In this document: positions 1-12,636 of the stretch, in pieces
Layout: every line of letters starts with the position of its first letter
How positions within the stretch are numbered: the stretch's first letter is position 1
Assembly: GCF_000002235.5 (NCBI RefSeq)
Contig: NW_022145613.1
Coordinates: 498,501-562,500 of the forward strand
Length of the DNA stretch: 64,000 nucleotides
DNA from: Strongylocentrotus purpuratus
Taxonomy: Eukaryota > Echinodermata > Echinoidea > Camarodonta > Strongylocentrotidae
Direction: 5' to 3'
The notes under the pieces: generated by a model
What the model was told of the DNA's origin: nothing
The model's database searches: none
The model's input: the letters and a program-made list of their open reading frames with translations, nothing else
Position numbers and translations under genes: made by a program

Positions 1-31
1 ATAGGGCCTCCTCCGCTCAACACACTATCAC
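1..31 (-). CDS. ZNF395/ZNF704-like gene, probable exon 3 (partial, runs off left edge)
   Basis: On the minus strand a long pyrimidine-rich tract ends in TTTCAG at about 32-37, a good splice acceptor. The 31 bases that follow stay open in the phase left by exon 2 (one spare G) and read GDSVLSGGGP before the window ends. In ZNF395-type proteins the segment after the conserved MAAMVLTSL block is a low-complexity Ser/Gly-rich linker leading to the C2H2 finger, so this composition is right but not diagnostic. The finger and the conserved C-terminal clamp are not seen in the window and presumably lie to the left. What is seen is the acceptor and the open frame; that this is exon 3 is inference. Confidence 0.5.
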
Positions 32-1070
32 CTGAAATGAAGAAAAAAGAAAATACAGAAAAAAATGTTATTCATGAAAGATTTGCAATGGTTTCTTACA
101 CCATGGCCTGCGGGGAAATGGAATAATTCAACAATTTATATTTCTTTAAACATACCGTCAATTTTATTACCGGTACTTGGTAAAAAAAAAAAAAAAAAAT
201 CTTTTTCTGGAAGTATATAACCAAATAGTTTACAATGTAGTGTAAAATCAATTCTAAATTTATATTTGAACTTGATCAAAAAGTTGGCAAAAACAGTTTT
301 AATGGCAGGAAGAAAAACAAGTTAAAATAACAATGCTACGGAAAAGAATAGGAGTGAATCTCTGTAAAAGAGAACAAACACTGACATCAGTTTTCAAAAT
401 AACAAGGAAACGTTATTTGCGGCCGTTAATAGAGCACTTCAGTGATTCAGTCTAATTTAATTTGAATGATCAGAAGATGAAAGGAAGCTCTCTCTAATCA
501 TGCCACTTCTGTCATCCCTGGAAAACAGATACAGTAGAAGTATTTCCTCCACTCAAGAAACTGCCATCCATTTAGATAGGCAATGCATATCTTATTATTT
601 ATAGGTAATTAATTTTTTTCTTATCACTGGATCTTATAGTGAAACTGAGAGTACCGGTATCATTCAAAACAAAAGCTTGATTACGAATCAAGGTAAATTA
701 CCTGAGCTAACATTGTATCAAACAATAACCATATAACTGGGTTAGGCTTATTGTGTGCTGCATTATAAAAGATGCTGAATTGTTTTTATATCATCCTTTA
801 TTTTTACATACTACTTGACAATTTAAATATTAGTTGATTTCATTTTAATGCAAACTAAGCATATTCAAATCTTTTTAAAGAGCTTGTCCTCTTCTACTTC
901 CACTTAAGTCAGCATATCTGTGCAAAAACATGTCTTCTTCATCAAAACACCCCTTTCAGACCAAAGCTCAATTGAGTTTCATCCATCACAATGGAATCTG
1001 GTATAAGGGCCAGATCAGACAAACATCTAAAAAATCATCATAGCAGGGGAAAAAATACACAGGGGCTTGG

Positions 1071-1190
1071 GGCGAATTAGCCCCCGAAAGTCATAAAAGA
1101 GCTCCCTTAAATTTGCATAGGGTTCAATGCAAAACAAGTTAAAGAGTGTTATTTTCATGTAAGCAAGCTTGAAAAGTAGCCCCCGAAATA
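1071..1190. repeat. Dispersed repeat with GCCCCCGAAA motif
   Basis: Two GCCCCCGAAA motifs about 80 bp apart (near 1079 and 1180) share their core with the CGGGGGCT-rich stretches at 58.0-58.2 kb and 59.2-59.3 kb. I read it as a fragment of the same degenerate repeat family. No ends were found. Confidence 0.35.
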
Positions 1191-2282
1191 ATTCAAATAT
1201 TTTTCCCTGCATCATAGTGAAGGATAAAATGGAGGGGGAATATCATCTTCACACAACAATGAAGAGAGAAAGAGATTGAAGCGGAGAGAGAGCAAGAGAA
1301 AGAGAGAGATAGACAGATAGACAGAGAAAGAAGACTAATATAAAATGGCCATTGATCGATTTTTAAGAATTGTTCATTCAATAATCACTGTCTGAAAGAA
1401 TGGCCACAATGAAAGCAATTAAGGCAAATGAGGTTAAAAAGGACTGGAGCGATATTGATCGATTTCAGGAACAATCAGATAGTATGCCTGAAACCTTTCG
1501 TGTGAACAGGATCAATAGCATTTGGAATCAATTTCTAGTGCTTTTGTTCATGACCTCATCTAAGTTTCTTAAGAAAGCAATAAATAGAAGTCTGTGGTTT
1601 TCATGTAGTCTTTCCATGAAGACTATCAATGTAAAACATACACAATTCCATTTATCCCCCCAAATAGAATGATTACATAAATATCCAGTCTTTTTCAGGG
1701 AAAGTACTCCATTTCAAAAAAGGCTTATTTCTATGAACACTATTAATGCTTTGTAATTTTTTTTACACAAACACAACATTTATCTTAACAAACTCATGAC
1801 TCATGAGCACAACTATCATTATTTCAATATCAATAATCAGGTTTAGTCTGAAGACTGGGCATGTTTTGTTTTTGTTTGTTTTTAGATGGTGAGAGTGATT
1901 GATTCGCATTGACACTGTGCATCACCAAATAGAGGTTTCTCATCCTGTGCCAAGTTTTTGTTTGTATACTTGCTTGAAAGTTCTCAGAAATGTGAATAGG
2001 TAAGATGTGTACGGGTATTCATCAGAGTGAGGGTATTACGTCAGTAAGACTGCTATCAATAGATGAACAATAGCAAAAGATAGGCTTGGTTGGGAAGCAC
2101 CTTAATACTGTTACTTGATCCGGTCAGACCAGGAAAACTGCCAGAACAATAACAAACAGAACTATTGAATTGATCATGGGATTGGATTGGAAAGGAAAGA
2201 AATGGAGAAATTTACTATACATAGATTTGATTCCGTGAAAACAGAGGCAACATTTTCACTATGGCTGCAGTTATCTGCTTGA

Positions 2283-2309
2283 CCCCCCCCCCCCCCCCCC
2301 CCCCCCCCC
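2283..2309. repeat. Poly-C tract
   Basis: An uninterrupted run of 27 C. It is one of many G or C homopolymers in the window, such as those near 10.64, 10.77, 10.85, 49.47, 55.35, 55.53, 56.30 and 59.42 kb. Confidence 0.95.
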
Positions 2310-2701
2310 TCTCTTCAACATGCCCTCCTTCTTCACAACCACAACTACATTTCAACACCTCTGTCTCCCAGAATATAGATAGGCCCTAAATCACAATGTT
2401 GAGTTTCCTGAATAGTGCTTGTGGTTAGGAAATAAAAATAATCTCTTTGACATGTTTATGCTGATTTATTGTTCATCAAAAAGTTTGTGATCAAGTGACT
2501 AGACTTGCATCTATGTAGCCCAGTAATAAATAAATAAAGAAAAGCCCAGTCCTGGATAACAGTTGTACTTTTAGTGTACAATAAAAGATAGAGACTTGGG
2601 TCAATTCAATTATGAAAATGATAGAGATAGTAACTAATTGAGAACATTCTTAATGCTCAAATTTCCAATCACATTTCTGTTTTTGTGTGTAATGTGGTAT
2701 A

Positions 2702-2840
2702 CAGGGCAGTGTTTCTCGAAACCGTCATAACTACCAGTTCACCGACATCCCATTGAAACGCGTGTTAAACTTAATACACGCAAGTCAATGGGATGTCGTT
2801 GATCTTGTAGTTATGACGGTTTCGAGAAACAGCCCCCAGG
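2702..2840. mobile_element. Fold-back MITE, about 139 bp
   Basis: The two 46-nt arms (2711-2756 and 2785-2830) are reverse complements of each other with about four mismatches. They begin GTTTCTCGAAACCGTCATAA and enclose a short loop. The outer edges read CAGGGCAGT and, in reverse, CTGGGGGCT. It has no coding capacity. A target duplication could not be fixed. The ends resemble those of the MITEs at 63.73 and 63.98 kb (CTGGG followed by GTTTC), so these may be one broad family. Confidence 0.75.
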
Positions 2841-4831
2841 TATTTATATGTTATGCAATATGAAAAGTGGCTCTGATAAAAAAACTCAAACAAACAAAAA
2901 CCAAAACTGCTTTAAGGAAATCTGACAATAACATGCATTTTTTAAAATCTGGAAATGGCTTGGTAAACAAGAAAATAATTTCTACACTTCAGAATGGTAA
3001 TATGAAACAGATGAAAATATTCTGCCAAGGTCTACTGAATGCTTTGACTATAGTTTGCAGCAGGCCAACTCTCGGTACCACTCCCTCTCCTGTAAATCTC
3101 CTGCTCAGATCTAGGGATGTAACTTTAGAGTTTTTTGGCACAGTCTCACAACTGGGATTTGAAGGTCTACATTATGTGATCACATGTGCAGTGTTGGATT
3201 ACAAGATGAAAATATTCCCCTCAGTTATGGTTGGCGGGTCAAAGAGCAAGTTTCTTCGCCTCCCCTTTTTTTTTTTCTTCTCCTCCCTTATTGATTTGTA
3301 TGATACATGTACCGTACTAGAAAACTACAATACGTCTACACTTTACACCTACATTGAAAAATCCAATGTAGGCACTGTTTCAATAAGCTCCTTCTCCTCC
3401 CGCTCCCCCCCCCCCCCCCCCAAAATATCAATCAATAAATTTGTTAAAATGAAAAAGTCAGTACAGGCTATGTCCTTGGATCTTCTGAAAATTCCTTTAA
3501 ATAAACTTTGTTCATTCAGCCTTTCACTAAAGCCATATATTTTTGCTTAACACCTTGATGGCCTACCATGCTTTCTACCCCCCCCCCCAAAAAAAACAAA
3601 AAAAAACAACAACCTCTTTCTACTTCTCAAAACCACTTGATCACTGCTACACATGTAATATCCTTGTGCTATCCTTAACCCCAGGAGGCCACACCATACC
3701 CCCCCCCCCTCCCCTAACGAGAGGGAAAAAAAAATCTCAATTTCTTCATCTCCTATTTCTGTCCCTGGAAGAAATATTTAGCCCATTTCAAGATTGAAAC
3801 TGGCTGGGGTCAGATTGAAGCATGACCCCATCACCATCCATCCTGCTAGTCTCACAAACTACACTTTATTTCAACAACAAAAATGAATTCAGTTCAACAA
3901 TCTAAGAAGGAAATCAAAATGATGTTCTGACATAAGCAAACATATTATACTGTACAACATATATTCTTTTAAGTGCTTAGAAACATTGGAGATGTGTTTA
4001 GCATTATATAAATTAGAAAATTGTTATTATATTTTCACCGATACATGTACAATACATGTATATGATGTATTTCTATTCTAAGACTGAGGTAACACACAGA
4101 ACCATGGCACACACTACAAGATTTTGACTAATATTTCCATCCATGCGACTTCAAGTAACCATCAGGTAATCAGTGCCTATCTAGGTATAACCCATTGGTG
4201 GTATTGGTCCTGGAAAATCCCCCTTTTAACTGTGCCCAGTGACATATCAGATGAGCTGGACAATCAATCCATTATTGCTGAGGGTAAACAAGACGATTAT
4301 GCAAACACAACCCCAAAACAGCACCATTTATTGACCATCTACCAAACTTGATAACAAGGGTCTGATTTTACAGACTAGAGTTGGCTCAAAAGGGATTGGT
4401 TTCCTGCCTTTCAAAACACAAAACAACACAGGCAGAAAACAGGGAAGCCGGTAGGAATACCGACCAACCGGCCGGCTTTCAACAACACAAAACTTGGCAA
4501 TAGCATTGTGTATTACTGTACACTGTATGGTGAATCATTGATATCATATGGGCTTTTAATATTGTACAAAGTCCTGTCATATAGGTTTGCTTATCTTGTG
4601 GGCAATCAATGGACCTTTCAAAAGGCTTTGTATCATATGAAATTGGATGAAGGCAGACAAATCAGCAAAACAGGTTGATAACAGTTTGAAAACAGTTTGA
4701 AAAAAATTATAATAACAAGAAAGTTGGAAATGTTTGAATCTGAATTCCTTTCACATGTCTGTGATGTCAGTGGAATAACTCTGCCATTGATTGGGGCATA
4801 CAATAATGTATGTTCGCCAACACCACTCTCC

Positions 4832-4897
4832 ACCACCCTCCTCCCCTCCACCACCCATCTATGCCCCACCCTCCTCCCCTCCACCACCCATCTATGC
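4832..4897. repeat. 33-bp tandem duplication
   Basis: Two adjacent near-identical copies of a C-rich 33-bp unit containing CCACCACCCATCTATGCC. They lie in the intron of the minus-strand gene. The short frames across it on both strands are by-products. Confidence 0.8.
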
Positions 4898-5947
4898 CAT
4901 TGGCTTCAAACAAAGATGAATTGATTTTAGAGTTGGAGTAGCCTCTAGATATACTGATGGGCAATAAGAGACCAATTCCATCAGCACAGTAGGGGTCTGC
5001 CATATAAATATCCAGTTACCCCTAACCTAAATTCCAAAACTACCTAAAAGCATTTTATAAACAATGTTAACAAAGCATAAGAATAAAACCAGGTCTATTC
5101 TACACATATTATTGGGGTGAAAAGCAGTGCAGTTTAAAGTTTGTGACATTTATTTTGTAAGTCAACATACCTGTATAACCTACATGTAATTACAAGCCAT
5201 CTTAATGTTATGTCTAGTTTTATGTTTTAAATGTCCACCATTTCATTAAACTGATAACAAGGGGGCATCATGAAAAATTTATCACCACTCAGAATTCTTT
5301 TTTGTTGCCACGAAATCTACTATCATAAAATTAAAAACACATGTTATACCTTCAGGATATTGTCAGTTTTTTAACTGAGCAGTACTAAGAAAATACAAAA
5401 ATAAAAAGATTTTCTAGTGAATGATCGGAACCTGACCCAAAAAGGTCTATTTTCAGCGGAAACATACATGTAGTGAAATGCTTCGACATGAATAGTTATC
5501 AGATACATTATTCACAAAGGGCCTTTACGGCAATAGGGCTTGTATATAATCATATCAAATTGATTTTGTTTTCAGTGGTTGTCATATTATTGGGGTGTAC
5601 CTATATGAAATGGAATACATTTGATTTCTTTTAACTAACAGACACATTTACATAAAATAACAATGCTTAATTTGCAAATAACAGAGCTCTACATGCACAA
5701 CTCAACTTCTTTGTACAGGAGAATGCTTGGATGACATGGATAATACTGCAATGCATAGCAACCAGTTTGATATCATCAAGCTATGATTACAAGGCTTGTG
5801 GGTGCAGATTGCTTGTGGTGTACCATCATTGGTCAAGCAGCAATGACCATGGCATGGTGGTCAAACAAAGAGATTTGACGAGGTCAACTCGCAAGGAAAC
5901 TGGATAAGGAAGAGGTCAGTTCAGACCTTGAAGCAAACATTGTTCAT

Positions 5948-6080
5948 CAGGGGCAGATCCAGGGTGTGTAAAGGGGGAGAGGGTACAGTTCTGACAACTA
6001 CACACCTTGGGGGAGGGGGGGGGGGGAGGTCTTACATACCAAGTCTTCGGTAATTGGGTTTCCAGGGGAGGGGGTGCTCT
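5948..6080. mobile_element. Solo end of a CAGGGGCGGATCC-type DNA transposon
   Basis: CAGGGGCAGATCCAGGG (5948-5964) followed by G-rich runs matches the terminal repeat plus poly-G layout of the complete element at 53498-55595. No matching opposite end was found nearby. The inner limit is approximate. Confidence 0.45.
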
Positions 6081-6369
6081 AAATATATGCTTGTATTTTT
6101 ATATTGAAAGCTTGATTGTTGAACATTTTGATAGACAAAAGTTTTGATAAAAATCAATTTAATAATGTTGTTTGATAGTCATGAAGCAATTACAAATCAT
6201 TATACAGATCATATCATATCATATAACCTACAGTGTACATGTACAAGCAACCTTGGTGACAACCAATCATAAAACCTATGTCCCTGCCTAGGGGTAAGCT
6301 TTCATATAAGGAATCCCTCCTTTCTGCCTATCCCAAATGCTCTCATAAATTGCCATTGTTATTTGTTAT

Positions 6370-6465
6370 TACTATCTTGTTTTTGGTCATTCCATTCTGT
6401 ATTTGTATGTTTTAAATGTTTTCATGAAGAGTGTTGAATAAACTTTCAATTGAATTGAATAACTA
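6370..6465 (+). mobile_element. Possible LINE 3' tail
   Basis: A T-rich stretch ending in AATAAACTTTCAATTGAATTGAATAA resembles, as a pattern only, the short A/T repeat tails that end CR1-like LINE copies, as seen at about 39.5 kb. No protein-coding remnant precedes it, so this is weak. Confidence 0.25.
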
Positions 6466-7997
6466 TAATAAAGCTCTGAAAGCAAGAAAAATTACCCAAT
6501 TGCATTTTTGGAAAATCTGTTTCCTCTGAACCATAACTGCTCTCTTCAATGTGTTTGTGGTCGATAGATGCAAGGTCAATGGTCATTTGATGGTCATTTA
6601 TATGGCAGTTATCATCATGCTGCAGTCTGCTTTACTAAAATCTTGGAGGTCAACATAATCATAATTGTATAGTCTTTGCAAAACAGACCAAAATATTGAT
6701 TACCTACAACAGAACTAGAATGCATGATCCTCTCACAACTCTTCACACAATAGCAGAAAAATCAGAGAAACAGACTAGTTCGATCACGTCCAACATGAGA
6801 CCAAAAAATCACAAAGGTATGAATATTTGAAAGTTGGAATCACTAAAAGTATGGGAATTGAAATTGGTTGAATCAATAAATAAATGTCACTGTGTTGTAG
6901 TGCCAGACAAGTTATCCATTTGTTCAAACACACAAAACGACTAAAATGTATTGTTTATCAAGCTGTATGCAATGTTTTATACTTAGACAATCTTAGATGT
7001 ATAGACGCCACTGAAAGGAGGGGGGGGGGGGTAGGCCAGGTCTATTTATTTTCAGGCTTTAACTTCATGTAATTATAAAAAATATTATTTTATTGGGCTG
7101 AAGACATGGGCATATAAATATATAGATACTGGTAGCAGCTATTTTCAGCAAAAAACACTGAATGTATATTTCTTATCACATGAAATCTCAAATGGGTCTG
7201 TAAATCAAGACAATCCTATACCTCCAACAAAGTCATGTGATGTTTTTTTCAGCCAGGTCTCTTCATCATGTTTTGCTCAGCATTTGTGCAGCTGGCCCAA
7301 TTCCACCCAAAGGTCATCCACTGCTGAACACACTAGAGATATTGCCTTGAGCTTGACATACTACGCATTTTAGACCTCATTAAATCATTTTTGATAAATA
7401 CCAACCTACACAATCAACCATACGTCACCTGCATGTATTCTAGTCACTGCATTTTTTAACCAATAATACTGAAAATAATAAGGAATGTTATCAATGCATG
7501 AATGTAGTTCATTACTTTCACGTATGTTTACATTTTTGTATCATGATTTCATAAAGGGTCTGAATGTTGAGGCTAGGCATCAAGAGCAAGGTCAACATGA
7601 ACGCTGTTAAGGTTGTATTTGCGATAGATCTTTGATCTGTTAAGCATGCTTATATTATCATTAGATTTGGTTATAAATTTGTACAAGCGTAGTACCGGCA
7701 TCTACTTTATAGAAATATAAATATCTCCAAATAATATTTTACTTATATTGTCAATCCATCATTACCAAAGTATTCGCACTAGTACATGTATATCATAACA
7801 TACTATTTTTACCAGCATAACTGAGATTACACAACCTCAAGTCAAACAAATTTTAAACCACTCATAATATTATCATCTTCACATTCTGAACCTCATAAAT
7901 AGTTTCATAATCAAATCTTAAAGACATACATGTAGCCCTGATAATATAAGATGGCATTCCTATATTGATCATCATTGTTATATTTAGAGGTGCTTAC

Positions 7998-8116
7998 CTG
8001 AAGGGTTTCTCTCTCTGTTGACCGGCTGTGGGCTACCAAACAGACTGGTTAACACCATGGCTGCCATTACATCATCCATTGGTGGCTCATCCTCATGGAC
8101 CTTCTGAGATTTGGCA
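7998..8116 (-). CDS. ZNF395/ZNF704-like gene, exon 2
   Basis: A 119-nt minus-strand exon bounded by a TTGTAG acceptor and a CAG|GTAAGC donor. Spliced to exon 1 (which leaves AG) it reads on without a stop: a short acidic stretch, then MDDVMAAMVLTSLFGSP, then a basic end. MAAMVLTSL is the signature block of the ZNF395/SLC2A4RG/ZNF704 family (human ZNF395 has EMMAAMVLTSLSCSP) and is leucine-rich in the manner of a nuclear export signal. The exact phase fit to exon 1 and to the putative exon 3 makes this the firmest evidence for the gene's identity. The block's function in this animal is inferred from the family. Confidence 0.88.
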
Positions 8117-8627
8117 CTACAAGGGTTAAAAAACATAAACAAATTCTCAGAGTTACTTTCACTAGTACAAGGGATTAAACTAACAGGGATACATCAGTGT
8201 ATCGTGATGTTATGTTATATTACTGTTTTGAATTATATGACACCACAGTTTCATAATCAAGTTGCAGATTCAATAATTGCCTGATTTTTAACATACCTTT
8301 GTCTTTGTTAGTAATTTGTTTTCCTATGTCAAATTAAATTGTTTTGGGACTGCATTTCCCATTTCATCATGTTCACGATGCTCTATCATTCGTGCTCAAA
8401 CGATTGTGTCTGGGTATGAATTCTTAGCCAGACATCACCACATATCAGTCGAACTTGGGTTCGTCAGATTCCATAGATACCAAGAAATGTCATTAGCAAT
8501 CAAATTGTTTGAACTACCCAGCCCATGAATGAACTTATCACCCCCTTCACATCATTCATCTTCTATGTCACTAGGGTGGTGTGATAACTTGACAGACACA
8601 TCCGGAATTTTAAATATACCAAGAGAG

Positions 8628-8628
8628 A

Positions 8629-8681
<53 letters not shown>

Positions 8682-8773
8682 GAGGGGAGAGTTTGGAGAG
8701 AGAGAGAGCCAGAACAGAGAGGGGAAGAAAGGAGGAAAGAGCGAGATGGAGAGGAATACTAGAGACAGAGACA

Positions 8774-8822
<49 letters not shown>
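8628..8822. repeat. (GA)n microsatellite, interrupted
   Basis: Two long GA runs (about 8628-8677 and 8778-8822) are separated by impure purine sequence. The frame 8529-8762 that spells alternating Arg/Glu comes entirely from this repeat. Confidence 0.95.
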
Positions 8823-8825
<3 letters not shown>

Positions 8826-10329
8826 TTCTATATTAATGATGTCATGGTCAGGTCGTATCTACATTGATTGATATAGCAGAACCTTGCCCTGTACAAGTTC
8901 AAGCTAGTATTGTTAATAACAACCCAATGTCACTTCTGCTTACAATCAGCAGTTCACCGACCTCCACTCAGCTGGCTAGATAACTAGCTAGCTGACGAAC
9001 CAACCGGCTGCATGGCCGGCGTAATATCCTTCAGAAACCAGAAAGGGTGCACACATAATTTGCCCCTCCCCCACAAAAAGCCCATGACCCCAAATCGCAA
9101 ACATCTGTGCACATGTGCCCCACCCCTTGAAAAGTGTTTGATTACCTAGATTTTGTTGGTACTAAAAGTACTATTAATAGTAGAAAATAAAGCCTCTGAA
9201 AACTATGAGAACTTTTTACAATGTATAGTTGCCATTGTCCCCTACATCCACTCTCGTCATTCATAATGTTGAATGAATAAAAGCTAGCAGTATTTTGTGT
9301 ACTACTGTTGTCTCAAATCTATTACAAACTACCAGGGTTAACATGATCGATATGTCACAACTGCAACATTTTCCATGAAATTTCAATCAAGTTATCAACT
9401 GCATACAAGTCATGTAGGTCCTACATTAAGGCTAACATGATGGTGACTGCTCTAAATCCTCTAATGCATCTTCTACCTCAAACCAAATTATAATGAACAC
9501 CAGTTCAAGTTGGGGAAAATAATTGTAAAGAGGACTATGCGAAATATCTACCACAGAAATATAGAGATGTTTTTTTTATATGAACATAATAAATGCTTAA
9601 ATCAAGAAGTGATAATCTACATGTATATCATGACAACTAGCACATCTAAATATATTTTCGTAGGCTAGATCCATTCAAAAATGCAATCAAAATGGCAACT
9701 GATATTAATGTGGGGACAATGCTTACATCTGCGAGTTATCAAAACTAGAACTGGTGTTTACAATACATTTAACCTATAGAACATATTTCCCTCACGAGTT
9801 ACGACATTAACAAATATTAACGAGTTTCCTTTCTACGGTTTATATTAATGACCGGCATAAATATATCCGTCGAAATAACGTCAGGGATTTACCAACTTGG
9901 CACGCCTCCAACAAAATTGCATCAAAATAAAACTCTACAATTTCGCCGACGGCATTTTCTTTCTTCCGTTCCGATACACCGATTTTGAGAATGAATCAGG
10001 CATTCAGAAAAGCCCACGACACACCGCCTCACACATAATTATGACGTATTTTTCTTTCTTTCTTTCATGCTTTAGGAGTTAACGAATCTATTTTGAGATC
10101 TTTATCAACAATGCATGCCGGTAACGAGGACAAAATCATAAAGAATGTAAACACGGTTTGTCATGTTCACACATCGCGATCGCAACAGGTAGGCCAGCAA
10201 TAATTATAGAGTGTAATGTGTCTCTCATCTAACAAACGAGAAACATGTACAATCCCTAAGTGATATTCTCTAATAATAAAAAAAATCAGTAGCAAACAGC
10301 CCCACCCCGCACCCACACTCACACACGCA

Positions 10330-10500
10330 CGCACACGTACTGGTATCGTGTCTGAAATAACAGACCACAGACACTTAGGAGAGACTGTTGTTTTGGGTAT
10401 TTTACGGAAGAAAATGGCCGCCTACGCAAATACGATCTTAGCTGCCAGAGTATCGGTGGTCTTACCATCAAAGTTACTTATTATTTACATTTGACGTTGA
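10330..10500. promoter_or_regulatory. CpG-retaining stretch with ETS-like and YY1-like motifs inside intron 1
   Basis: TACGGAAG (ETS-like, 10403-10410) is followed at once by AAAATGGCCGCC (YY1-like, 10411-10422). It lies in a stretch from about 9.78 kb that keeps more CpG than the surrounding intron. ETS plus YY1 next to each other is a common layout of broad metazoan promoters. It could be an alternative promoter or an enhancer of the minus-strand gene, or the start of an antisense RNA. The plus-strand ATG inside the YY1 motif opens only 26 codons. Confidence 0.3.
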
Positions 10501-10635
10501 CGTCAAATTGTTGTTCAACTAAGACGGTTGAGAGCAAACAAAATATATCTAGTTTGTTGAGCCTGATCTGAGGCACACGACCATATAACTCTTGAGACAA
10601 TGCAAAGTTACGAATATCTCCCGGCATTGATGCCC

Positions 10636-10880
10636 CCTCCCGGCCCCCCCCCCCCCCCCCCGGCTCCGCATATAAATATTTACTAGTAAAATCCCTGAGT
10701 AGACCAACATAATTTCTTTTCATTAATTGAACAGTTAAAAGTTGACATGGGGGTACAGTTTATTTATACCCCCCCCCCCCCAAAAAAAAAAAAAAAAAAA
10801 AATTAAAGGGAGATGGGGGCTGGGGCAGTTAATAAAGTATACAAGAACCCCCCCCCCCCCCCCCCCACCACCACCACCGG
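10636..10880. repeat. Cluster of poly-C and poly-A tracts
   Basis: Poly-C near 10646-10661, poly-C followed by poly-A near 10770-10802, and poly-C near 10850-10866 followed by a short CCA repeat. No gene is seen across it. Confidence 0.9.
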
Positions 10881-12148
10881 AGAAGTAGAAGGCGATCCTT
10901 ACTCGAGGTCAAACACAGCCATTTAACACAAATCCTTCGTGATTCTGTAATGGCCTTGAAGCCTGTAGGAAAGGGCTAGGTTAGCCGAGTGAGAACGCCA
11001 CGCGTGCCGGCTTCATTAGTCTTGAAAATTAATCCTCTAACCTCCATACGCTATTGTTGTTTGCGAACATTTTTTTTTTTTTTTATGGTCAGTTTTTATT
11101 CTTTTCTCTCTTGAAACAAATTATAATCATAGTACAAATTACAATCATCATATGTAACACTCAATGCAAATGTGATGACATTATAAATCATTATAAATCA
11201 GTATAAATCAGTATAAACATTCCATAACAACATCGGTCAATGAACGTACAACATATAGAATGGGATGAAACATATGAAATATAATACTGCATCTTGAACA
11301 ATTCATGCAGGTTTACGTATAACAGACTTCAACTACATTTAAATAAATCTACAGATGCAATTCCAGCCGCTAAAACATGACGTTCCTGACTCGTTATTTT
11401 CAGTATTTCTCAACTGTTTTAATAACTCAAGCCGAAACTATAAACCAAAATGCATGACAAGGATTGGTCCCGGGATTGGTATTAAAACCAGAAGATGCAG
11501 CCCTCACCATGTATTGTTAACATTGTCCATACATCACCATGCATCAGCCTGATTGACATATAACTGAATTCTCTATTTTTCAAAATAATGTGTGGTAGTC
11601 CGAGACTAGAAATTTAAATCCCCGGCTACCTTTGATGTTTGCAACGTGTGACGTGTGCAAAGTTGTGATGGTGAGATACCCCAAGCCAGCTCCAGCGAAT
11701 TTATTACTTCATCGTTTTACTGATTAAAGTGTCCATCATGCAATTAACAATAATGATATCATTTGGGCAATCCAGGGACCGAACTTGCAGCATCATGAAG
11801 ATTGTCATCAACAATGATAAATAATTAATGTATCTGTTTATTATGGTTGCTACTTGCTACTGCATACTAGCTACATGGAACTGGATGGAGCTGGGTTGGT
11901 TGTAAGTGGGGGAGGTTGAAGATATACCCCAGAGAAAACATCAGTTCATTGAATAAGATAAATATATTCAAAATAGTTATTTACCAACGACTCGGCTATA
12001 ATGTAAGAGATAGACAAATATGAAAAACATTCAAAACTAAAATTTAATGAAGTACATAGGCGTGACCGGTATGCGGTAAGGTGGGTAGAGTGAAAATGGG
12101 ATGGTGGGGAGGGGATGAGGAGGGGTGTTTGGAAGAGTGAATCCTCAC

Positions 12149-12636
12149 CTTGGAACTTCAATGGTGGTTGATACGGGTCTCTTCTTTGATTCTGAACACA
12201 TTTCACCTAGTTTGTTATAGTCTGATAGATGATGGTAGATCCCTTTGGCACTCTTACGACTTTCCAGTCGGACATCGTCAAGTTTCCTCTTGAAATTTGT
12301 TTCTGATGCATCGGCACTCTTCAGTAGAACTTCATTGGTCTGTTTACGATGCTTCTGAACGATCGCTCGAACTTCACGGCCATCAAGGTTGGCATATACA
12401 GGCTGATTAAATTTAAGATGAGTGTTTGAAACGGGTAAGAATCCAGGGCCAACCATCATATCAGATTGACAATCTTGAGCAACTCCGTCTTCTCTTATGA
12501 CTTCGTACACGAAGTCGCCGGTCGGTGTTCGAGCTTTGATGCTTCGTATCATAACTGGATAGAAGATTCCATCGGAATACATGGCACTGACTCGTGTTCC
12601 GATGATAGATCGCTTCGGCATTCGCTTAGAAAGCAT
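12149..12636 (-). CDS. ZNF395/ZNF704/GLUT4-enhancer-factor-like transcription factor, exon 1
   Basis: This minus-strand coding exon has 162 codons plus two bases. It starts at ATG 12636 and ends at an AG|GTGAGG donor. The product opens MLSKRMPKRSIIGTRVSA, matching the KRSIIGTRV start typical of insect Glut4EF and resembling human ZNF395 (RRLGKRSLLGARV). A small barrel-like module follows (about residues 10-100), with VGPGF near the middle and NQPVYANLDGREVRAIVQKH, the paired 'bind and read' strands known from the N-terminus of this family. The exon closes with a basic block, KRKLDDVRLESRKSAK, and IEVPR at the splice. Family members are nuclear C2H2 DNA-binding regulators. The next Met (residue 6, MPKRS) is an alternative start. 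The finger-encoding exons lie outside the window. Confidence 0.87.

Larger units (their letters stand above)
32..7997 (-). other. Intron 2 of the ZNF395/ZNF704-like gene
   Basis: About 8 kb between the exon 2 donor (GTAAGC on the minus strand, 7992-7997) and the probable exon 3 acceptor. I found no further coding exon in it. It holds a 27-C tract near 2283, a fold-back MITE (2702-2840), a short tandem duplication (4832-4897), a solo transposon end (5948) and a possible LINE tail near 6.4 kb. Several short open frames here (for example 2867-3550 plus) are low-complexity chance frames. Confidence 0.55.
8117..12148 (-). other. Intron 1 of the ZNF395/ZNF704-like gene
   Basis: About 4 kb with a GT donor at 12147-12148 and an AG acceptor at 8117-8118 (minus strand). 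It contains a GA microsatellite (8.63-8.82 kb), a stretch that has kept many CpGs (about 9.78-10.56 kb), poly-C and poly-A runs at 10.64-10.87 kb, and otherwise plain AT-rich sequence. No coding exon was recognised inside it. Confidence 0.8.

Noticed and set aside
2867-3550. 227-codon plus-strand frame
   Set aside because: It runs through poly-T and poly-C tracts in the intron of a minus-strand gene, has no domain, and its middle looks like ordinary intronic sequence.
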